From contig NZ_MBSS01000067.1 of the NCBI RefSeq assembly GCF_001695855.1, positions 146,566-210,565 of the forward strand: a stretch of 64,000 nt of DNA, written 5' to 3'. Positions 17,942-28,556 of the stretch are shown one piece after another. Below the pieces are notes generated by a model. It was not told where the DNA came from. It saw nothing but the letters and a program-made list of their open reading frames with translations, and searched no databases. The translations under genes and the position numbers were made by a program. Every line of letters begins with the position of its first letter. Within the stretch, counting starts at the first letter, position 1. Source of the DNA: Ensifer sp. LC163. Its GTDB lineage: Bacteria > Pseudomonadota > Alphaproteobacteria > Rhizobiales > Rhizobiaceae.

Positions 17942-18643
17942 TTGGATTGGCTGGAGTTGAGCGACGCGGAATGGACGGCGATCCGGCTGAGCCTGCGCGT
18001 GGCCACGGTGGCGATGGTCTGCAGCCTGCCCTTTGCGCTTGGGGTCGCCATGCTGCTCGCGCGCGGACGCTTCTGGGGCAAGACCGTGCTGAACGGCATC
18101 ATTCACATGCCCCTGATCCTGCCGCCCGTCGTTACCGGCTTTCTGCTGCTGTTGTTGTTCGGGCGTCGAGGGCCGATCGGCGCCTTCCTCGCCGACAATT
18201 TCGGCCTGGTCTTTTCCTTCCGCTGGACAGGTGCTGCCCTCGCCTCTGCCGTCATGGCCTTCCCCCTGATGGTGCGCAGCATCCGGCTGTCGATCGAGGT
18301 TGTCGATCGCAAGCTCGAGGATGCCGCAACCACGCTCGGCGCCGGGCCGATCTGGGTGTTCTTCACCATCACCCTTCCCCTGATCCTGCCTGGCATCATC
18401 GCCGGCATGATCCTCGCCTTTGCCAAGGCGATGGGCGAATTCGGCGCGACCATCACCTTCGTCTCCAACATTCCCGGCGAGACACAGACGCTGTCGTCTG
18501 CGATCTACACCTTTACCCAGGTGCCAGGCGGCGATGCCGGCGCCATGCGCCTGACGATCATTTCGATCGTCATTTCCATGGCAGCACTGATGCTGTCGGA
18601 ATTCCTTGCCTCGCTTGCCGCCAAGCGGACGGTTGCAGCATGA
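17942..18643 (+). CDS. modB: Molybdate ABC transporter permease ModB
   Basis: Inner-membrane permease of 233 residues with about five helices. It carries the ABC-permease EAA loop [26 protein letters not shown], which contacts ModC, and the ModB-typical [11 protein letters not shown]. The start is TTG at 17942 ([11 protein letters not shown]) with a GGGAG about ten bases upstream. The end overlaps modC by the sequence ATGA. A second frame stays open across the whole gene but has no coding likeness. Confidence 0.95.
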   Translation: MDWLELSDAEWTAIRLSLRVATVAMVCSLPFALGVAMLLARGRFWGKTVLNGIIHMPLILPPVVTGFLLLLLFGRRGPIGAFLADNFGLVFSFRWTGAALASAVMAFPLMVRSIRLSIEVVDRKLEDAATTLGAGPIWVFFTITLPLILPGIIAGMILAFAKAMGEFGATITFVSNIPGETQTLSSAIYTFTQVPGGDAGAMRLTIISIVISMAALMLSEFLASLAAKRTVAA

Positions 18644-19713
18644 GCCTTGTCGTCGAAGCCCACCATCGGCTCGGAGGCTTTTCCATCGACGCCGCCTTCA
18701 CTTCGAACGGCGGCATCACCGCGCTGTTCGGCCGCTCGGGCTCGGGCAAAACCTCGCTGATCAACATCATCGCCGGTCTGATGAGACCGGACGGCGGCCG
18801 CGTGGTGCTCGATGGCGACATCATCGCCGACAGCCAACGCCGGATCTTCACGCCTGTCCATCGCCGCCGCTTCGGTTATGTCTTCCAGGAAGCTCGTCTT
18901 TTCCCGCATTTGAGCGTCAGCAGCAATCTTGCCTATGGCCGCTGGTTTGCCGGCAGGTCAGGAAAGGCCGCCGACATGGAACGCGTCGTCGAGATGCTCG
19001 GCATCGGCCATCTGCTCGAGCGCAATCCATCGGCGCTATCGGGCGGCGAGCGGCAACGTGTCGCCATCGGCCGTGCCCTGCTTGCCGCCCCGCGCCTGCT
19101 CTTGATGGACGAGCCGCTCGCCGCACTCGACGACGCGCGCAAGGCCGAGATCCTGCCCTATCTCGAACGGTTGCGTGACGATGCGGGTATCCCGATCGTC
19201 TATGTCAGCCATTCCGTGAGCGAGGTCGCACGTCTGGCGCAAAGGGTTGTCGTGCTTGAGGACGGCCGGGTAAAGGCATCTGGCGCCGCGGCCGAGGTCT
19301 TGAGCACGCCGGCGGCGGCACTGGCAACCGGTCGGCGCGAAGCCGGTGTGTTGCTCGAAGGCGTGGTAGAGACACACGACGCCACCCATGACCTGACGAC
19401 GGTCCGCGTCGGCGAACGGCTCATCCGGGTACCGAAGATCGAGGCGCCGCAGGGGCACGCCTTGCGCCTGCATATTGCTGCACGCGACGTCATGCTGGCG
19501 ACGGTTCGCCCGGAAGGTATCAGCGCTCTCAACGTGCTGGAGGGAACGATCGTCAACCTGACAGCGGGCGAAGATGGCAGCGTCGAGGTGCGGGTGGATT
19601 GCGGCGGCGCGACGATCGCCGCCCGCATCACCACCTTTTCGCGCGACGCCCTTCAGTTATCTCAGGGAAAGCCGGTTCACGCGATCATCAAGTCCGTGGC
19701 GATCGATCACTAA
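18640..19713 (+). CDS. modC: Molybdate ABC transporter ATPase ModC
   Basis: ATP-binding subunit of 357 residues. Walker [12 protein letters not shown], signature [14 protein letters not shown], Walker [13 protein letters not shown] and switch His in YVSHSVSEV are intact. The C-terminal region from about residue 290 is a TOBE/mop domain ([14 protein letters not shown]), which in ModC binds molybdate for feedback inhibition. ATG 18640 overlaps the modB stop. The last 26 bases overlap the convergent ModE-like gene. Confidence 0.95.
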   Translation: MSLVVEAHHRLGGFSIDAAFTSNGGITALFGRSGSGKTSLINIIAGLMRPDGGRVVLDGDIIADSQRRIFTPVHRRRFGYVFQEARLFPHLSVSSNLAYGRWFAGRSGKAADMERVVEMLGIGHLLERNPSALSGGERQRVAIGRALLAAPRLLLMDEPLAALDDARKAEILPYLERLRDDAGIPIVYVSHSVSEVARLAQRVVVLEDGRVKASGAAAEVLSTPAAALATGRREAGVLLEGVVETHDATHDLTTVRVGERLIRVPKIEAPQGHALRLHIAARDVMLATVRPEGISALNVLEGTIVNLTAGEDGSVEVRVDCGGATIAARITTFSRDALQLSQGKPVHAIIKSVAIDH

Positions 19714-20086
19714 CTGGCGCATTCGCCTGGTACGGATCGCGGACCGCTTCCAGCCAGGCAAGATCGTCGGCGATGGCCGCCTTCGCCTTCGCCTCCATCT
19801 CGCGATAGCGGCGGATCAGCGTTTCGCCGAAAGGCGTCAGCATCGCACCGCCGCCCTGCTTGCCGCCACGCTGGCTTTCGACCGACGGTTCCCGAAACAT
19901 CCGGTTCAGCGCGTCGACCAACAGCCAGGCCCGGCGATAGGACATGTCCATGGCCCGGCCGGCAGCCGAAATCGACCCGGTCTCGCGGATGTGTTCCAGA
20001 AGCATGATCTTGCCGCGCCCAAGCCTGTCCTCCGGCGGGAAGTCGATGCGCAGAACAGGGCGAAGGTCGTCAGAACGGTCATCCAT
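19688..20086 (-). CDS. ModE-like one-domain molybdate regulator (winged HTH)
   Basis: A 132-residue protein with the ModE N-terminal LysR-like winged helix: [20 protein letters not shown], then [14 protein letters not shown] and [16 protein letters not shown]. There is no C-terminal TOBE pair, so it corresponds to the DNA-binding half of E. coli ModE. It is convergent with modC and overlaps it by 26 bases. The Mo-box before modA is its probable target. The start is uncertain: ATG 20086 (MDDRSDD) lacks a clear ribosome-binding site. A TTGACT on the minus strand, about 50 bases upstream, may be a -35. How molybdate would be sensed without TOBE domains is open. Confidence 0.85.
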   Translation of the reverse strand: MDDRSDDLRPVLRIDFPPEDRLGRGKIMLLEHIRETGSISAAGRAMDMSYRRAWLLVDALNRMFREPSVESQRGGKQGGGAMLTPFGETLIRRYREMEAKAKAAIADDLAWLEAVRDPYQANAPVSDRSPRT

Positions 20087-20273
20087 GCGGGAAACATAGA
20101 AGCTTGTGCGGTAAATCGAAAGTCGGCCGGCAGTCAAACCGCGCCGATTTCACATCGGCGGATGCCAGCCAACCATCAAGGGTGCAGAAAAGCTAGAATC
20201 CGGGCCTTGATCTGGCAATGCCGGCATGTACCGATGGCACGTCCGCAAAAATCAGCCTGAGAGCCTATCCTCA

Positions 20274-21605
20274 ATGCCCGGTCCCCTTCTCGATGCCGTC
20301 GAAACCGATCAGATCCAGCCTGTTAAAGCCGATGTCGTCATCGTCGGCGGCGGGATCATCGGTGTCAGCACTGCGCTGTTTCTCGCAGAGCGCGGCATTG
20401 ACGTCGTGCTCTGCGAGAAGGGCATTCCGGGCGCGGAGCAGTCGAGCCGGAACTGGGGCTGGGTACGCGTCATGGGGCGTGACGAGCGCGAGATCCCACT
20501 GGCAATCGAGGCGCTGAAGATCTGGGACACGCTCGATGCCCGTGTCGCGGGCGAGACCGGCTTTCGCCGCAGCGGCATCCTCTACATTTCGGAAAACGAC
20601 AACGATATCGCCAACCGGGATGCCTGGTTGGCAATGGCAAGACCCTATGGTGTCGACAGCCGGCAAATCGGACCCGACGAAACCGGGGCGCTGATGGCAG
20701 GCGCCAGCATCCGCTACAGGGGAGCGTTGCACACGCCGAGCGACGGCAGGGCCGAACCGCAAAAGGCGGTACCGGCCATCGTCGCCGGTGCCAGGCGCGC
20801 AGGTGCCCGCATTCTATCCGGCTGTGCCGTGCGCGGCATCGAGAAGAAAGCCGGGCGCATCAGCGCCGTGGTAACAGAGAGGGGCCGGATCGAGACGTCG
20901 ACCGTGGTCGTCGCCGGTGGCGCCTGGTCGCGGTTGTTCCTCAAGGGGCTCGGCATCCGGCTGCCGCAACTGAAAGTGCGCAACACGGTGCTCAGGACCA
21001 GTGCGGTTTCGGGTGGCCCCGAAGGCGCGGGCGCAACCGGCACCTACGCCTATCGCAAACGGCTCGACGGCGGCTACACGATTGCCGATGGCGGCGCCAA
21101 CCTGCACCCGGTGGTGCCGGACAGTTTCGCCTTCTTCCGCGATTTCCAGCCGGCGAGAAAAGCCGAAGGCGAATCGGTCCGGGTCGGCCTCAGCGCCCAG
21201 AGCTGGCGCGAACTCTTCGAGATCGGCACTGTCCCGCTCGATCGCCCGGGAGCCTTCGAGCGGCACCGGGTGCTGGATCCGCAACCCGATCAGCACTCGG
21301 CACTGCGCGCATTCGATGACGCCAGGAAGGCGCTGCCATCCCTTCGCGACGCTCGGGTGCAACAGGTCTGGGCGGGCCTGATCGACGTCACGCCCGACGC
21401 AGTCCCGGTGATTTCGACGGTCGAAGGCCTGCCCGGGCTGGTGGTGGCAACAGGATTTTCCGGCCATGGCTTCGGTATCGGTCCGGGTGCAGGGCACCTG
21501 GTCGCCGACCTCGTAAACGGCCAAAGGCCGATCGTCGATCCCACGCCCTTTCGCCTGTCTCGCTTCTCCGATGGCACGCCGATCACTATCGCCCCACCGG
21601 TTTGA
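20274..21605 (+). CDS. FAD-dependent amine/amino-acid oxidoreductase (DAO family)
   Basis: A 443-residue protein of the glycine/D-amino-acid oxidase superfamily. The dinucleotide-binding motif VVIVGGGIIGVSTALFLAERG lies at residues 20-40, followed by E-rich strand VVLCEKG. The SSRNWGWVR segment is typical of the D-amino-acid dehydrogenase-like branch, and the FAD-binding C-terminus is VVATGFSGHGFGIGPGAG. The substrate cannot be told from sequence: D-amino acids, sarcosine-like amines or opines are all possible. ATG 20274 is preferred to 20226. It stands alone between the ModE-like gene and the bkd operon. Confidence 0.85.
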   Translation: MPGPLLDAVETDQIQPVKADVVIVGGGIIGVSTALFLAERGIDVVLCEKGIPGAEQSSRNWGWVRVMGRDEREIPLAIEALKIWDTLDARVAGETGFRRSGILYISENDNDIANRDAWLAMARPYGVDSRQIGPDETGALMAGASIRYRGALHTPSDGRAEPQKAVPAIVAGARRAGARILSGCAVRGIEKKAGRISAVVTERGRIETSTVVVAGGAWSRLFLKGLGIRLPQLKVRNTVLRTSAVSGGPEGAGATGTYAYRKRLDGGYTIADGGANLHPVVPDSFAFFRDFQPARKAEGESVRVGLSAQSWRELFEIGTVPLDRPGAFERHRVLDPQPDQHSALRAFDDARKALPSLRDARVQQVWAGLIDVTPDAVPVISTVEGLPGLVVATGFSGHGFGIGPGAGHLVADLVNGQRPIVDPTPFRLSRFSDGTPITIAPPV

Positions 21606-23169
<1,564 letters not shown>

Positions 23170-23170
23170 T

Positions 23171-24184
23171 ATGGCCAGAATGACAATGATCGAGGCCGTG
23201 CGCAGCGCCATGGATGTTTCCATGGGGCGCGACGACAATGTCGTCGTCTTCGGCGAGGACGTGGGCTATTTCGGCGGCGTCTTCCGCTGCACGCAAGGGC
23301 TTCAGGCGAAATACGGCAAGACCCGCTGCTTCGACGCGCCGATCAGCGAAAGCGGCATCGTCGGCACGGCGATCGGCATGGCGGCCTACGGCCTGAAACC
23401 CTGCGTCGAGATCCAGTTCGCCGACTACATGTATCCCGCCTACGACCAGATCACCCAGGAAGCCGCCCGCATCCGCTATCGCTCCAACGGCGACTTCACC
23501 TGCCCGATCGTGTTGCGCATGCCGACCGGCGGCGGCATCTTCGGTGGCCAGACGCACAGCCAGAGCCCGGAAGCATTGTTCACCCACGTCTGCGGCCTCA
23601 AGGTCGTCGTGCCTTCCAACCCCTATGACGCCAAGGGCTTGCTGATCGCCTCGATCGAAGACCCCGATCCGGTGATGTTTCTGGAGCCGAAGCGGCTTTA
23701 CAACGGCCCGTTCGACGGCCATCACGACCGGCCCGTCATTCCCTGGTCGAAGCACGATCTCGGCGAAGTGCCGGAGGGCCACTACACGATCCCGATCGGC
23801 AAGGCGGAAGTGCGCCGCAAGGGTTCAGCCGTCACCGTCGTCGCCTATGGCACCATGGTGCATGTGGCACTCGCCGCGGCCGAAGAAACCGGCATCGACG
23901 CCGAGGTGATCGACCTGCGCAGCCTGCTGCCGCTCGATCTCGACGCCATCGTTCAGTCGATTGAAAAGACCGGCCGCTGCGTCGTCGTGCATGAGGCGAC
24001 GCTGACGTCGGGCTTCGGTGGCGAAATCGCCTCCCTCGTCCAGGAGCATTGCTTCTATCACCTCGAAGCCCCCGTCGTGCGCGTCGCCGGTTGGGACACG
24101 CCCTACCCGCATGCCCAGGAGTGGGACTATTTCCCCGGCCCGGCGCGCGTCGGACGCGCGCTCGTCGAAGTGATGGAGGCCTGA
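23171..24184 (+). CDS. bkdAB: Branched-chain 2-oxoacid dehydrogenase E1 beta
   Basis: Beta chain of E1, 337 residues. It has the transketolase-like pyrimidine-binding motif VVVFGEDVGYFGGVFRCTQGL, then QFADYMYPAYDQI and a C-terminal transketolase domain (VTVVAYGTMVHVAL, IDLRSLLPLD). ATG 23171 begins one base after the E1 alpha stop. The upstream frame to 23072 is only the end of the previous gene in another frame. It pairs with the alpha chain as an alpha2-beta2 tetramer. Confidence 0.95.
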   Translation: MARMTMIEAVRSAMDVSMGRDDNVVVFGEDVGYFGGVFRCTQGLQAKYGKTRCFDAPISESGIVGTAIGMAAYGLKPCVEIQFADYMYPAYDQITQEAARIRYRSNGDFTCPIVLRMPTGGGIFGGQTHSQSPEALFTHVCGLKVVVPSNPYDAKGLLIASIEDPDPVMFLEPKRLYNGPFDGHHDRPVIPWSKHDLGEVPEGHYTIPIGKAEVRRKGSAVTVVAYGTMVHVALAAAEETGIDAEVIDLRSLLPLDLDAIVQSIEKTGRCVVVHEATLTSGFGGEIASLVQEHCFYHLEAPVVRVAGWDTPYPHAQEWDYFPGPARVGRALVEVMEA

Positions 24185-24186
24185 GC

Positions 24187-25470
24187 ATGGGCGAATTCGT
24201 AATCAAGATGCCGGATGTCGGCGAAGGCGTGGCCGAGGCCGAGCTTGTCGAATGGCATGTCAAACCCGGCGACCCCGTGCGCGAGGACATGATCCTGGCA
24301 GCCGTCATGACCGATAAGGCGACGGTGGAAATCCCCTCGCCGGTCAATGGCACGGTGCTCTGGCTCGGCGCCGAGATCGGCGACACGGTCGCGGTCAAGG
24401 CGCCGCTCGTGCGCATCGAAATCGCAGGCGAAGGCGCCGAGACGCCGGCAGCCGAAGAGAAACCAACGGCCAAGGCGGAGGAGAAACCGGCGCCGAAAGC
24501 CGGGGCCCCGGCCGTAGCGCCGAGCCAACCGGCAAAGGTCGACGCAAAGGCAGCGGCACCGGCCAAAAGTGGAGTGCATGTGGCTCCCGAGCGCCTGGAG
24601 AAGGCACTGGCCTCGCCCGCGGTGCGCTTGCGCGCCCGGGAAAGCGGCGTCGACCTGCGCCAGGTGACCGGCACAGGGCCTGCCGGGCGCATCACCCATG
24701 ACGACCTCGATCAGTTTCTTGCCCGCGGCGCGCAACCGGCCGCAGTCCCTGCCGGGCTTGTGCGCAAGACCGCGATTGACGAGATCAAGGTGACCGGCCT
24801 TCGCCGCCGTATTGCCGAGAAGATGACGCTGTCGACCTCGCGCATCCCCCACATCACCTATGTGGAGGAGGTCGACATGACAGCACTTGAAGACCTGCGC
24901 ACGACGATGAACCGCGATCGCAAGCCGGATCAGCCGAAGCTGACGATCCTGCCCTATCTCATGCGCGCGCTGGTCAAGGCGATCGCCGACCTGCCGGGCG
25001 TCAACGCCACATTCGACGACGGCGCCGGCATCATCAGCCGTCACCACGCCGTCCATATCGGCATCGCCACGCAGACGCCGGCGGGCCTGACCGTCCCCGT
25101 CGTGCGCCATGCCGAAGCGCGCGGCATCTGGGATTGCGCCGTCGAGCTCAACCGGTTGGCGGAAGCGGCCCGCACCGGCACCGCAACGCGCGACGAACTC
25201 ACCGGCTCGACCATCACCATTTCCTCGCTCGGTGCACTCGGCGGCATCGTCTCGACCCCTGTTATCAACCACCCCGAGGTCGCCATCGTCGGCGTCAACA
25301 AGCTGGCGGTTCGCCCGGTCTGGGACGGTGCGCAATTCGTGCCGCGCAAGATCATGAATCTGTCGTCAAGCTTCGACCACCGCGTCATCGACGGCTGGGA
25401 TGCGGCCACCTTCGTGCAGCGGCTGAAGACCCTGCTCGAAACGCCGGCGCTGATTTTCGTGGAGGCATGA
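24187..25470 (+). CDS. bkdB: Branched-chain 2-oxoacid dehydrogenase E2 (lipoyl acyltransferase)
   Basis: Core dihydrolipoyl acyltransferase, 427 residues. One lipoyl domain with Lys44 in VMTDKATVEI is followed by an Ala/Pro/Lys linker (about 80-130). Next come the peripheral-subunit-binding domain (about 137-175, VTGTGPAGRITHDDL) and the catalytic domain ending in SFDHRVIDGWDAATF, with His398 as the active base. ATG 24187 lies two bases after the E1 beta stop. Confidence 0.95.
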   Translation: MGEFVIKMPDVGEGVAEAELVEWHVKPGDPVREDMILAAVMTDKATVEIPSPVNGTVLWLGAEIGDTVAVKAPLVRIEIAGEGAETPAAEEKPTAKAEEKPAPKAGAPAVAPSQPAKVDAKAAAPAKSGVHVAPERLEKALASPAVRLRARESGVDLRQVTGTGPAGRITHDDLDQFLARGAQPAAVPAGLVRKTAIDEIKVTGLRRRIAEKMTLSTSRIPHITYVEEVDMTALEDLRTTMNRDRKPDQPKLTILPYLMRALVKAIADLPGVNATFDDGAGIISRHHAVHIGIATQTPAGLTVPVVRHAEARGIWDCAVELNRLAEAARTGTATRDELTGSTITISSLGALGGIVSTPVINHPEVAIVGVNKLAVRPVWDGAQFVPRKIMNLSSSFDHRVIDGWDAATFVQRLKTLLETPALIFVEA

Positions 25471-25477
25471 GGCGATC

Positions 25478-26872
25478 ATGAAGGAAATCTCCTGCAAACT
25501 GCTCGTCATCGGCGCCGGCCCCGGCGGCTACATCTGCGCCATCCGCGCCGGCCAGCTCGGCGTCGACACCGTCATCGTCGAGAAGGCGAAGGCCGGCGGC
25601 ACCTGCCTCAATGTCGGCTGCATCCCCTCCAAGGCGCTGATCCACGCCGCCGACGAATTCCATAAGCTGCGCGCGGCCGCATCGGGCCGCAGCCCGCTCG
25701 GCCTGTCGCTTGCCAATCCGACGATCGATCTCGCCCGCACCGTCGCCTGGAAGGACGGCATCGTCGGCCGGCTGAACGGCGGCGTCACCGGCCTTCTGAA
25801 GAAGGCAGGCGTCAAGGCCGTCATCGGGACGGCTCGTTTCGTCGACGGCAAGACGGTCGATGTCGAGACCGAGACCGGCCTGCAGCGCATTCGCGCCGAA
25901 GCGATCGTCATCGCCACCGGCTCGGCGCCGGTCGAGCTTTCCGACATGCCCTTCGGCGGTTCGATCATTTCATCGACCGAGGCGCTGTCGCTGAAAAGCG
26001 TTCCCGCCAGCGTCGCCGTCATCGGCGGCGGTTATATCGGGCTGGAGCTCGGCACCGCCTTTGCCAAGCTCGGCGCCCATGTCACCGTGCTCGAGGCGCT
26101 GACGCGCATCCTGCCGCAATATGACGCCGATCTGTCGAAGCCAATCGCCAAGCGCCTTGGCGAACTCGGCATCGAGGTGTTCACCCAGACGGTCGCCAAG
26201 GGGCACTCCGCCGACGGCAAGAGCCTGTTGGCCGAGCACAATGGCCGGCCGATCGAGGTACCGGCCGAGAAGGTTCTGGTCACGGTCGGCCGCCGGCCGG
26301 TCACCGACGGTTTCGGGCTTGAGGAGATCGATCTCGACCGCGCCGGCAAGTTCATCCGCATCGACGACCAGTGCCGCACCTCGATGCGCGGCATCTACGC
26401 CATCGGCGACGTGACCGGCGAACCGATGCTGGCGCACCGCGCCATGGCGCAAGGGGAGATGGTCGCGGAGATCGTCGCCAGCAACAAACGCGCCTGGGAC
26501 AAACGCTGCATTCCTGCCGTCTGCTTCACCGACCCGGAGATCGTCACCGCCGGTCTGTCGCCGGAGGAAGCCCGCGCGAGCGGCATCGAGATCAAGATCG
26601 GCCAGTTTCCCTTCCAGGCGAATGGCCGCGCCATGACGACGCTGTCGGAGGACGGCTTCGTGCGCGTCGTCGCCCGCGCCGACAACCATCTGGTACTCGG
26701 CATCCAGGCCGTCGGCCACGGGGTGTCGGAGCTTTCGGCAAGTTTTGGTCTTGCGATCGAGATGGGCGCGCGGCTGGAAGACATCGCCGGCACGATCCAC
26801 GCCCATCCGACCCAGTCGGAAGCGTTCCAGGAAGCAGCCCTCAAGGGCTTGGGTCACGCGCTGCATATCTAG
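25478..26872 (+). CDS. lpdV: Dihydrolipoamide dehydrogenase E3 of the bkd complex
   Basis: FAD flavoprotein of 464 residues that reoxidises the E2 lipoyl group with NAD+. FAD-binding LLVIGAGPGGYICAIRAG, redox-active pair Cys43/Cys48 in GGTCLNVGCIPSKAL, NAD-binding VAVIGGGYIGLELG and the C-terminal catalytic His443/Glu448 in HAHPTQSE are all present. It ends the four-gene bkd operon, seven bases after bkdB. The E3 may be specific for this complex, as LPD-Val is in Pseudomonas. Confidence 0.95.
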   Translation: MKEISCKLLVIGAGPGGYICAIRAGQLGVDTVIVEKAKAGGTCLNVGCIPSKALIHAADEFHKLRAAASGRSPLGLSLANPTIDLARTVAWKDGIVGRLNGGVTGLLKKAGVKAVIGTARFVDGKTVDVETETGLQRIRAEAIVIATGSAPVELSDMPFGGSIISSTEALSLKSVPASVAVIGGGYIGLELGTAFAKLGAHVTVLEALTRILPQYDADLSKPIAKRLGELGIEVFTQTVAKGHSADGKSLLAEHNGRPIEVPAEKVLVTVGRRPVTDGFGLEEIDLDRAGKFIRIDDQCRTSMRGIYAIGDVTGEPMLAHRAMAQGEMVAEIVASNKRAWDKRCIPAVCFTDPEIVTAGLSPEEARASGIEIKIGQFPFQANGRAMTTLSEDGFVRVVARADNHLVLGIQAVGHGVSELSASFGLAIEMGARLEDIAGTIHAHPTQSEAFQEAALKGLGHALHI

Positions 26873-26921
26873 TTGGGACGGTCTTTACGGGGCGACGCCT
26901 TCGGCCGCCTCGGTCATAAAA

Positions 26922-27104
26922 GCCCCTCATCCGGCCTGCCGGCCACCTTCTCCCCGCATGCGGGGAGAAGGGCCCGTGCTGCGCCCGCTCGTCCTCCCCT
27001 GTAGCACCGGATATTCCCGCTGTTCTCGCCGCCGAAACCCTCTGAAGGTCAAGTGGGCCGCGTCCCCTCTCCCCGCCTGCGGGGAGAGGGTTGGGGTGAG
27101 GGGC
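26922..27104. repeat. Rhizobial 'cccctcat' palindromic element, copy 1
   Basis: Begins GCCCCTCATCC and ends GGGTGAGGGGC, which are complementary. Inside are two hairpins: CCTTCTCCCCGC/GCGGGGAGAAGG (26946-26971) and CCCCTCTCCCCGC/GCGGGGAGAGGG (27064-27090). About 90 bases separate the two hairpins. A second copy lies on the other side of the thiolase gene. This sequence type is common between genes of Rhizobiaceae. It fills the space between lpdV and the convergent thiolase gene. Confidence 0.85.
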
Positions 27105-27158
27105 AGCCTCACTCACCGAACCCGGCGAGTGCCGAACCGCATCAGATCGGCTGAAGGC

Positions 27159-28340
27159 CTATTGCAACAGCTCCAGCCCGACGGCCGTCGCCTCGCCGCC
27201 GCCGATGCAGAGCGAGGCGATGCCGCGTTTGACGCCCTTGGCGCGCATCGCGTGCAGAAGCGTCACGATGATACGGGCGCCGGAAGCACCGATCGGGTGG
27301 CCGAGCGCGCAGGCGCCGCCGTGGATGTTGACGATGTCGTCGGAAAGGCCGAGGTCGCGGACAGCGGCCATGGCGACGACGGCGAAGGCTTCGTTGATCT
27401 CATAGAGGCCGACGCTGTTCTTCTCCCAATCGAGCTTTGCCAGCAGCTTCTCGATAGCGCCGATCGGTGCCGTGGTGAACCAGGCGGGCTCCTGGGCATG
27501 ACCGGCATGGCCGGCAACGATCGCGAGCGGCGTCAGCCCGCGCTTCTCCGCCTCGCTTGCGCGCATCAGGATCAGCGCCGCCGCACCGTCGGAGATCGAG
27601 GAGGAATTGGCGGCCGTGACGCTGCCGTTCTCGCGGAAGGCCGGCTTCAGTTTCGGGATTTTTGCCGGATCCGCCTTTCCAGGCTGCTCATCGCGATCGA
27701 GCGTAACCGTCTGCCGCTTGCCAGCGCCGCTGATGGCAACCGTCTCCTCGGCAAACGAGCCATCCTGCAATGCCTTCACCGCCCGTTCCAGCGAGCGCAG
27801 GGCAAAGGCATCCTGATCCGCGCGGGAGAACTGATAGTGCTCGGCGGTGTCTTCAGCATAGGTGCCCATCAGCCGACCGGAATAGGCATCCTCGAGGCCA
27901 TCGAGGAACATGTGGTCCTTGACTTCGCCGTGACCGAGACGAAAACCGCCGCGCGCCTTGGGCAGCAGGTAGGGCGCGTTGGTCATGGATTCCATGCCGC
28001 CGACCGCAAGCGCCGTGGCGCCGCCGGAAAGCAAGGTATCGTGGCCGACCATCAGCGCCTTCATGCCCGAGCCGCAGACCTTCGAAATCGTGGTCGAGGG
28101 CGTTTCCATGCCGAGGCCGGCGCCGAGTGCCGCCTGGCGTGCCGGGTTCTGGCCGACGCCCGCCGGCAGCACATTGCCCATCAGCACTTCGTCGACGGCA
28201 TCGAGGCCGGCGCGCTCCAGCGCCGACTTCAGGGCAATGGCGCCGATCTCGGGCGCCGTCAAATCCTTGAGGCCGCCCTGAAAGGCGCCCATCGGTGTGC
28301 GAGCGGCCGAAACGATGACGACCGGGTCAAGCTTTTCCAT
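27159..28340 (-). CDS. Acetyl-CoA acetyltransferase (thiolase)
   Basis: A 393-residue biosynthetic-type thiolase: condenses two acetyl-CoA to acetoacetyl-CoA or runs in reverse. Catalytic residues are in [11 protein letters not shown] (nucleophile Cys near 90), GHPIGASGA (His near 350) and CIGGGEATA (Cys near 380). It is not next to a phbB-type reductase, so a role in acetoacetyl-CoA cleavage for leucine, tyrosine or lysine breakdown is more likely than polyhydroxybutyrate synthesis; this is inference from the neighbours bkd and hmg/fah. GGAGG precedes the ATG. The gene is flanked on both sides by copies of the same repeat. Confidence 0.92.
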   Translation of the reverse strand: MEKLDPVVIVSAARTPMGAFQGGLKDLTAPEIGAIALKSALERAGLDAVDEVLMGNVLPAGVGQNPARQAALGAGLGMETPSTTISKVCGSGMKALMVGHDTLLSGGATALAVGGMESMTNAPYLLPKARGGFRLGHGEVKDHMFLDGLEDAYSGRLMGTYAEDTAEHYQFSRADQDAFALRSLERAVKALQDGSFAEETVAISGAGKRQTVTLDRDEQPGKADPAKIPKLKPAFRENGSVTAANSSSISDGAAALILMRASEAEKRGLTPLAIVAGHAGHAQEPAWFTTAPIGAIEKLLAKLDWEKNSVGLYEINEAFAVVAMAAVRDLGLSDDIVNIHGGACALGHPIGASGARIIVTLLHAMRAKGVKRGIASLCIGGGEATAVGLELLQ

Positions 28341-28371
28341 TCAGTCCTCCCATATGGAAGCATGCGGTATA

Positions 28372-28480
28372 GCCCCTCATCCCGCTGCCGCGACCTTCTC
28401 CCCGCTCACGGGGAGAAGGACAAGCCGCGCCGTCCAAGTCCCCTCTCCCCGCCTGCGGGGAGAGGGCTAGGGTGAGGGGC
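28372..28480. repeat. Rhizobial 'cccctcat' palindromic element, copy 2
   Basis: Same architecture as the copy at 26922-27104 but shorter between the hairpins: GCCCCTCATCC, hairpin CCTTCTCCCCGC/GGGGAGAAGG (28394-28419), hairpin CCCTCTCCCCGC/GCGGGGAGAGGG (28441-28466), then GGGTGAGGGGC. It lies 31 bases upstream of the thiolase start and downstream of purU, both read on the minus strand. Confidence 0.85.
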
Positions 28481-28556
28481 AGATTGCCCGCTTCTTCATA
28501 ATTCGGGAATGACTATAAGCCGCGACTACGGCGAAGCAACACCGATAGTCCCGCAA

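Noticed and set aside
17893..18639. In-frame upstream extension of modC through all of modB
   Set aside because: The extension has no homology and runs in a shadow frame of modB; ATG 18640 overlapping the modB stop is the natural start.
26745..28475. 576-codon plus-strand frame across the thiolase gene
   Set aside because: Antisense to the thiolase and reads through both repeats; no coding features.
26922..28480. Insertion sequence or composite transposon around the thiolase gene
   Set aside because: No transposase, no terminal inverted repeats of IS type and no target duplication were visible; the flanks are short palindromic repeats common in rhizobia.
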